Assembly (NCBI GenBank): GCA_029865665.1
Contig: JARXAV010000155.1
Location: forward strand, 1 to 5,570
Direction of reading: 5' to 3'
DNA from: Flectobacillus sp.
GTDB taxonomy: Bacteria > Bacteroidota > Bacteroidia > Cytophagales > Spirosomataceae
Length of the DNA stretch: 5,570 nucleotides
A program made the position numbers and the translations under genes. The notes under the pieces were generated by a model, which was not told the origin of the DNA, ran no database searches, and worked only from the letters and a program-made list of their open reading frames with translations. This document shows, one piece after another, positions 4,266 through 5,570 of this stretch (its first letter is position 1; each line of letters starts with the position of its first letter).

Positions 4266-5252
4266 ATGAAATACAGAAAATTAGGTAAAACTGGATTTGA
4301 AATCTCAGAAATTAGTCTTGGTACTTGGCAAGTAGGGGGTAAATGGGGCGATGATTTTAGTTTTGAAAATGCCGATAAAATCCTTCATGCTGCCGTGGAT
4401 GCAGGAGTTAATTTTATTGATACTGCCGATGTCTATGGCGGAGGTGATAGTGAAAAAGCCGTTGGTCGCTTCGTGAAAAGCCGTTCTGAACGTCTTTTTG
4501 TGGCTACGAAATGTGGCAGACAATTAAATCCTCATGTGAATGAAGCCTATCAGCCCGCAGTTTTGCGTAAGTTTGTGGAAGATAGTTTGAGCAATATGGG
4601 CTTAGAAACGCTCGACCTGATTCAATTGCACTGCCCTCCAACAGAAGTCTATTATCGTCCTGAGATTTTTGAATTATTTGACCGCTTGAAAGAAGAAGGG
4701 AAAATTCAACATTTGGGCGTAAGTGTTGAGAAAGTAGAAGAAGGACTCAAAGCCATCGAATACGATAATGTAACGACGGTACAGTTTATTTTCAATATGT
4801 TCCGCCAACGTCCAACGGAGTTGTTTTTTGAGCAAGCTAAAAAGAAAGACATTGGATTGATTGTGCGTGTGCCATTGGCAAGTGGTTTATTGACAGGTAA
4901 GTTCTCGAAAGATTCGACTTTTACAGCAGGAGATCACCGTCAGTTTAACCGTAATGGTGAGCATTTCGACAAAGGAGAAACCTTCTCAGGCATTGATTAC
5001 TCGTTAGGCTTAGAAGCCGTTGAGGCTTTAAAAGCAGTATTCCCAACACAGGAAAACTTAGCGATTATTGCCTTAAAATGGATTTTAATGTTTGATGAGG
5101 TGAGTACGATTATCCCAGGAGCATCCAGACCAGAACAAGCAATAGCCAATCTTGCGGCAATAGATTTACCTGATTTAACAGCAGACGAATTGGCAAAAGT
5201 GAAAGCCATTTATGAGCAATATATCAAACCACAAGTACACCAATTGTGGTAA
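4266..5252 (+). CDS. Aldo/keto reductase, NAD(P)H-dependent
   Basis: This cytoplasmic (alpha/beta)8-barrel enzyme reduces aldehydes or ketones with NAD(P)H. The 328 residues open with MKYRKLGKTGFEISEISLGTW, typical of the family, and contain the full catalytic tetrad: Asp52 and Tyr57 in FIDTADVYG, Lys82 in ATKCG, and His122 in IQLHCP. GKIQHLGVS (145-153), VPLASGLLTGKF (202-213) and IPGASRPEQ (283-291) form the cofactor site, and the C-terminus is intact (QYIKPQVHQLW). ATG at 4266 matches the conserved start. It follows msrB by 64 bases with no terminator between, so read-through from msrB is possible in addition to its own -7 box. No terminator of its own is visible: an insertion sequence begins immediately after the stop. 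The substrate cannot be predicted. Confidence 0.93.
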   Translation: MKYRKLGKTGFEISEISLGTWQVGGKWGDDFSFENADKILHAAVDAGVNFIDTADVYGGGDSEKAVGRFVKSRSERLFVATKCGRQLNPHVNEAYQPAVLRKFVEDSLSNMGLETLDLIQLHCPPTEVYYRPEIFELFDRLKEEGKIQHLGVSVEKVEEGLKAIEYDNVTTVQFIFNMFRQRPTELFFEQAKKKDIGLIVRVPLASGLLTGKFSKDSTFTAGDHRQFNRNGEHFDKGETFSGIDYSLGLEAVEALKAVFPTQENLAIIALKWILMFDEVSTIIPGASRPEQAIANLAAIDLPDLTADELAKVKAIYEQYIKPQVHQLW

Positions 5253-5260
5253 AACATGAG

Positions 5261-5570
5261 TCATCCCGAATTTTGTGCAAAGTAAAACCACAACAAGTGG
5301 TGGATTGCGGTTCTAAGTCTGTAAATCGGTGTCAAAGCATTTTGGCACCGATTTCCTGTTCTATGGGCATATTGATTGATGATTATTTTGCTAATAGATG
5401 GCCAATTCCTGATGAGCTTCATCAAGAAATCGTAAATAAGCGTGACAATAGCTAATAATTTGAGGGTATTCTCGAAGAACCATAACCTAGGAGATTCAAT
5501 AGCTAGTTCTGTTTTAGCAAATCTAAACGCCTGTTCTACATTCCATCGATGCATGTAGCTATGACATACT
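5261..5570 (-). CDS. IS4-type transposase, C-terminal fragment (N-terminus outside window)
   Basis: The reading frame stays open to the right edge and encodes the last 102 residues of a DDE transposase. It contains Tyr-x2-Arg-x3-Glu-x6-Lys as YMHRWNVEQAFRFAK, the YREK signature around the catalytic Glu of IS4-family enzymes. A hydrophobic helical region (LKLLAIVTLIYDFLMKL) and a basic tail follow. A Met within the motif (ATG at 5554) is not the true start, since five more in-frame codons, including the signature Tyr, lie upstream within the window. The stop TGA lies 8 bases past the aldo/keto reductase stop on the other strand. Whether the complete element is intact cannot be judged here; within the fragment there are no frameshifts. 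Confidence 0.85.
   Translation of the reverse strand, partial: VCHSYMHRWNVEQAFRFAKTELAIESPRLWFFENTLKLLAIVTLIYDFLMKLIRNWPSISKIIINQYAHRTGNRCQNALTPIYRLRTAIHHLLWFYFAQNSG
5323..5354. repeat. Inverted repeat inside the transposase 3' end
   Basis: AAATCGGTGTC (5323-5333) pairs with GGCACCGATTT (5344-5354) over 11 positions (G-U once) with a 10-base loop. There is no T-run on either side. A strong hairpin near the end of an IS can block read-through transcription from outside or hide transposase translation signals, but here it lies within coding sequence. A smaller ACCAC/GTGGT hairpin lies at 5287-5301. Confidence 0.5.

Larger units (their letters stand above)
5253..5570 (-). mobile_element. End of an IS4-type insertion sequence, continuing past the window
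   Basis: The window ends inside an insertion sequence whose transposase gene points leftward, so this is the 3' side of the element. Its boundary must lie between the reductase coding end and the transposase stop at 5261, or slightly within the reductase end. The stretch 5255-5275 (CATGAGTCATCCCGAATTTTG) would include the terminal inverted repeat. The exact end and target duplication cannot be set without the other end. Confidence 0.6.

Noticed and set aside
5246..5455. 69-codon plus-strand frame overlapping the reductase end
   Set aside because: It runs antisense through the transposase, whose YREK motif shows that the minus strand is coding.
1..5570. CRISPR array, tRNA or rRNA genes, or a defence cluster
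   Set aside because: No regularly spaced direct repeats, cloverleaf or rRNA sequence was seen, and the coding genes are housekeeping or stress functions.

Overview
The window looks like a chromosomal segment of a Bacteroidota bacterium, most likely Cytophagales. The grounds are an AT-rich sequence with weak or no Shine-Dalgarno sites, several exact matches to the Bacteroidota -7 promoter box TAnnTTTG, and protein types typical of the phylum: a TonB C-terminal domain protein, a Spy/CpxP-like Gly/Arg-rich periplasmic protein and an 'SCAQ' lipoprotein signal. The genus cannot be fixed from the sequence alone.

Layout. 1-1133 (minus): a class I/II PLP-dependent aminotransferase cut at its C-terminus by the window edge. 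1180-1352 (minus): what reads as a complete transcription attenuator for that gene, made of a promoter, an 18-codon Tyr-rich leader peptide (MKQLSNAYRPYYYYALPA), an antiterminator and a mutually exclusive terminator. 1353-1641: non-coding, with two inverted repeats in what may be a long 5' leader. 1642-2400 (plus): an exported protein with a TonB C-terminal domain and its terminator. 2454-2912 (minus): recX. 2988-3485 (minus): a Spy/CpxP-like periplasmic protein with a strong UUCG-loop terminator. 3710-4201 (plus): a lipoprotein methionine-R-sulfoxide reductase (msrB). 4266-5252 (plus): an aldo/keto reductase. 5261-5570 (minus): the C-terminal end of an IS4-type transposase whose stop lies 8 bases beyond the reductase stop.

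The main discovery candidate is the attenuator. A run of four Tyr codons, plus a fifth further upstream, sits just ahead of a stop codon that abuts the 5' arm of an antiterminator. The 3' arm of that antiterminator is the 5' arm of a terminator followed by seven U. This geometry predicts read-through when charged tRNA-Tyr is scarce. It implies that the aminotransferase, and whatever follows it to the left of the window, belongs to tyrosine or aromatic amino acid synthesis. A second observation is that the leader peptide and recX share the arrangement TAAYTTTGAGGCWATG, a -7 box five bases from the ATG, which predicts leaderless or nearly leaderless mRNAs.

The remaining genes are ordinary. msrB and the aldo/keto reductase lie in tandem and both fit redox or carbonyl damage repair, but a separate -7 box precedes the reductase. 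The right edge is a mobile element that stopped just short of damaging the reductase.
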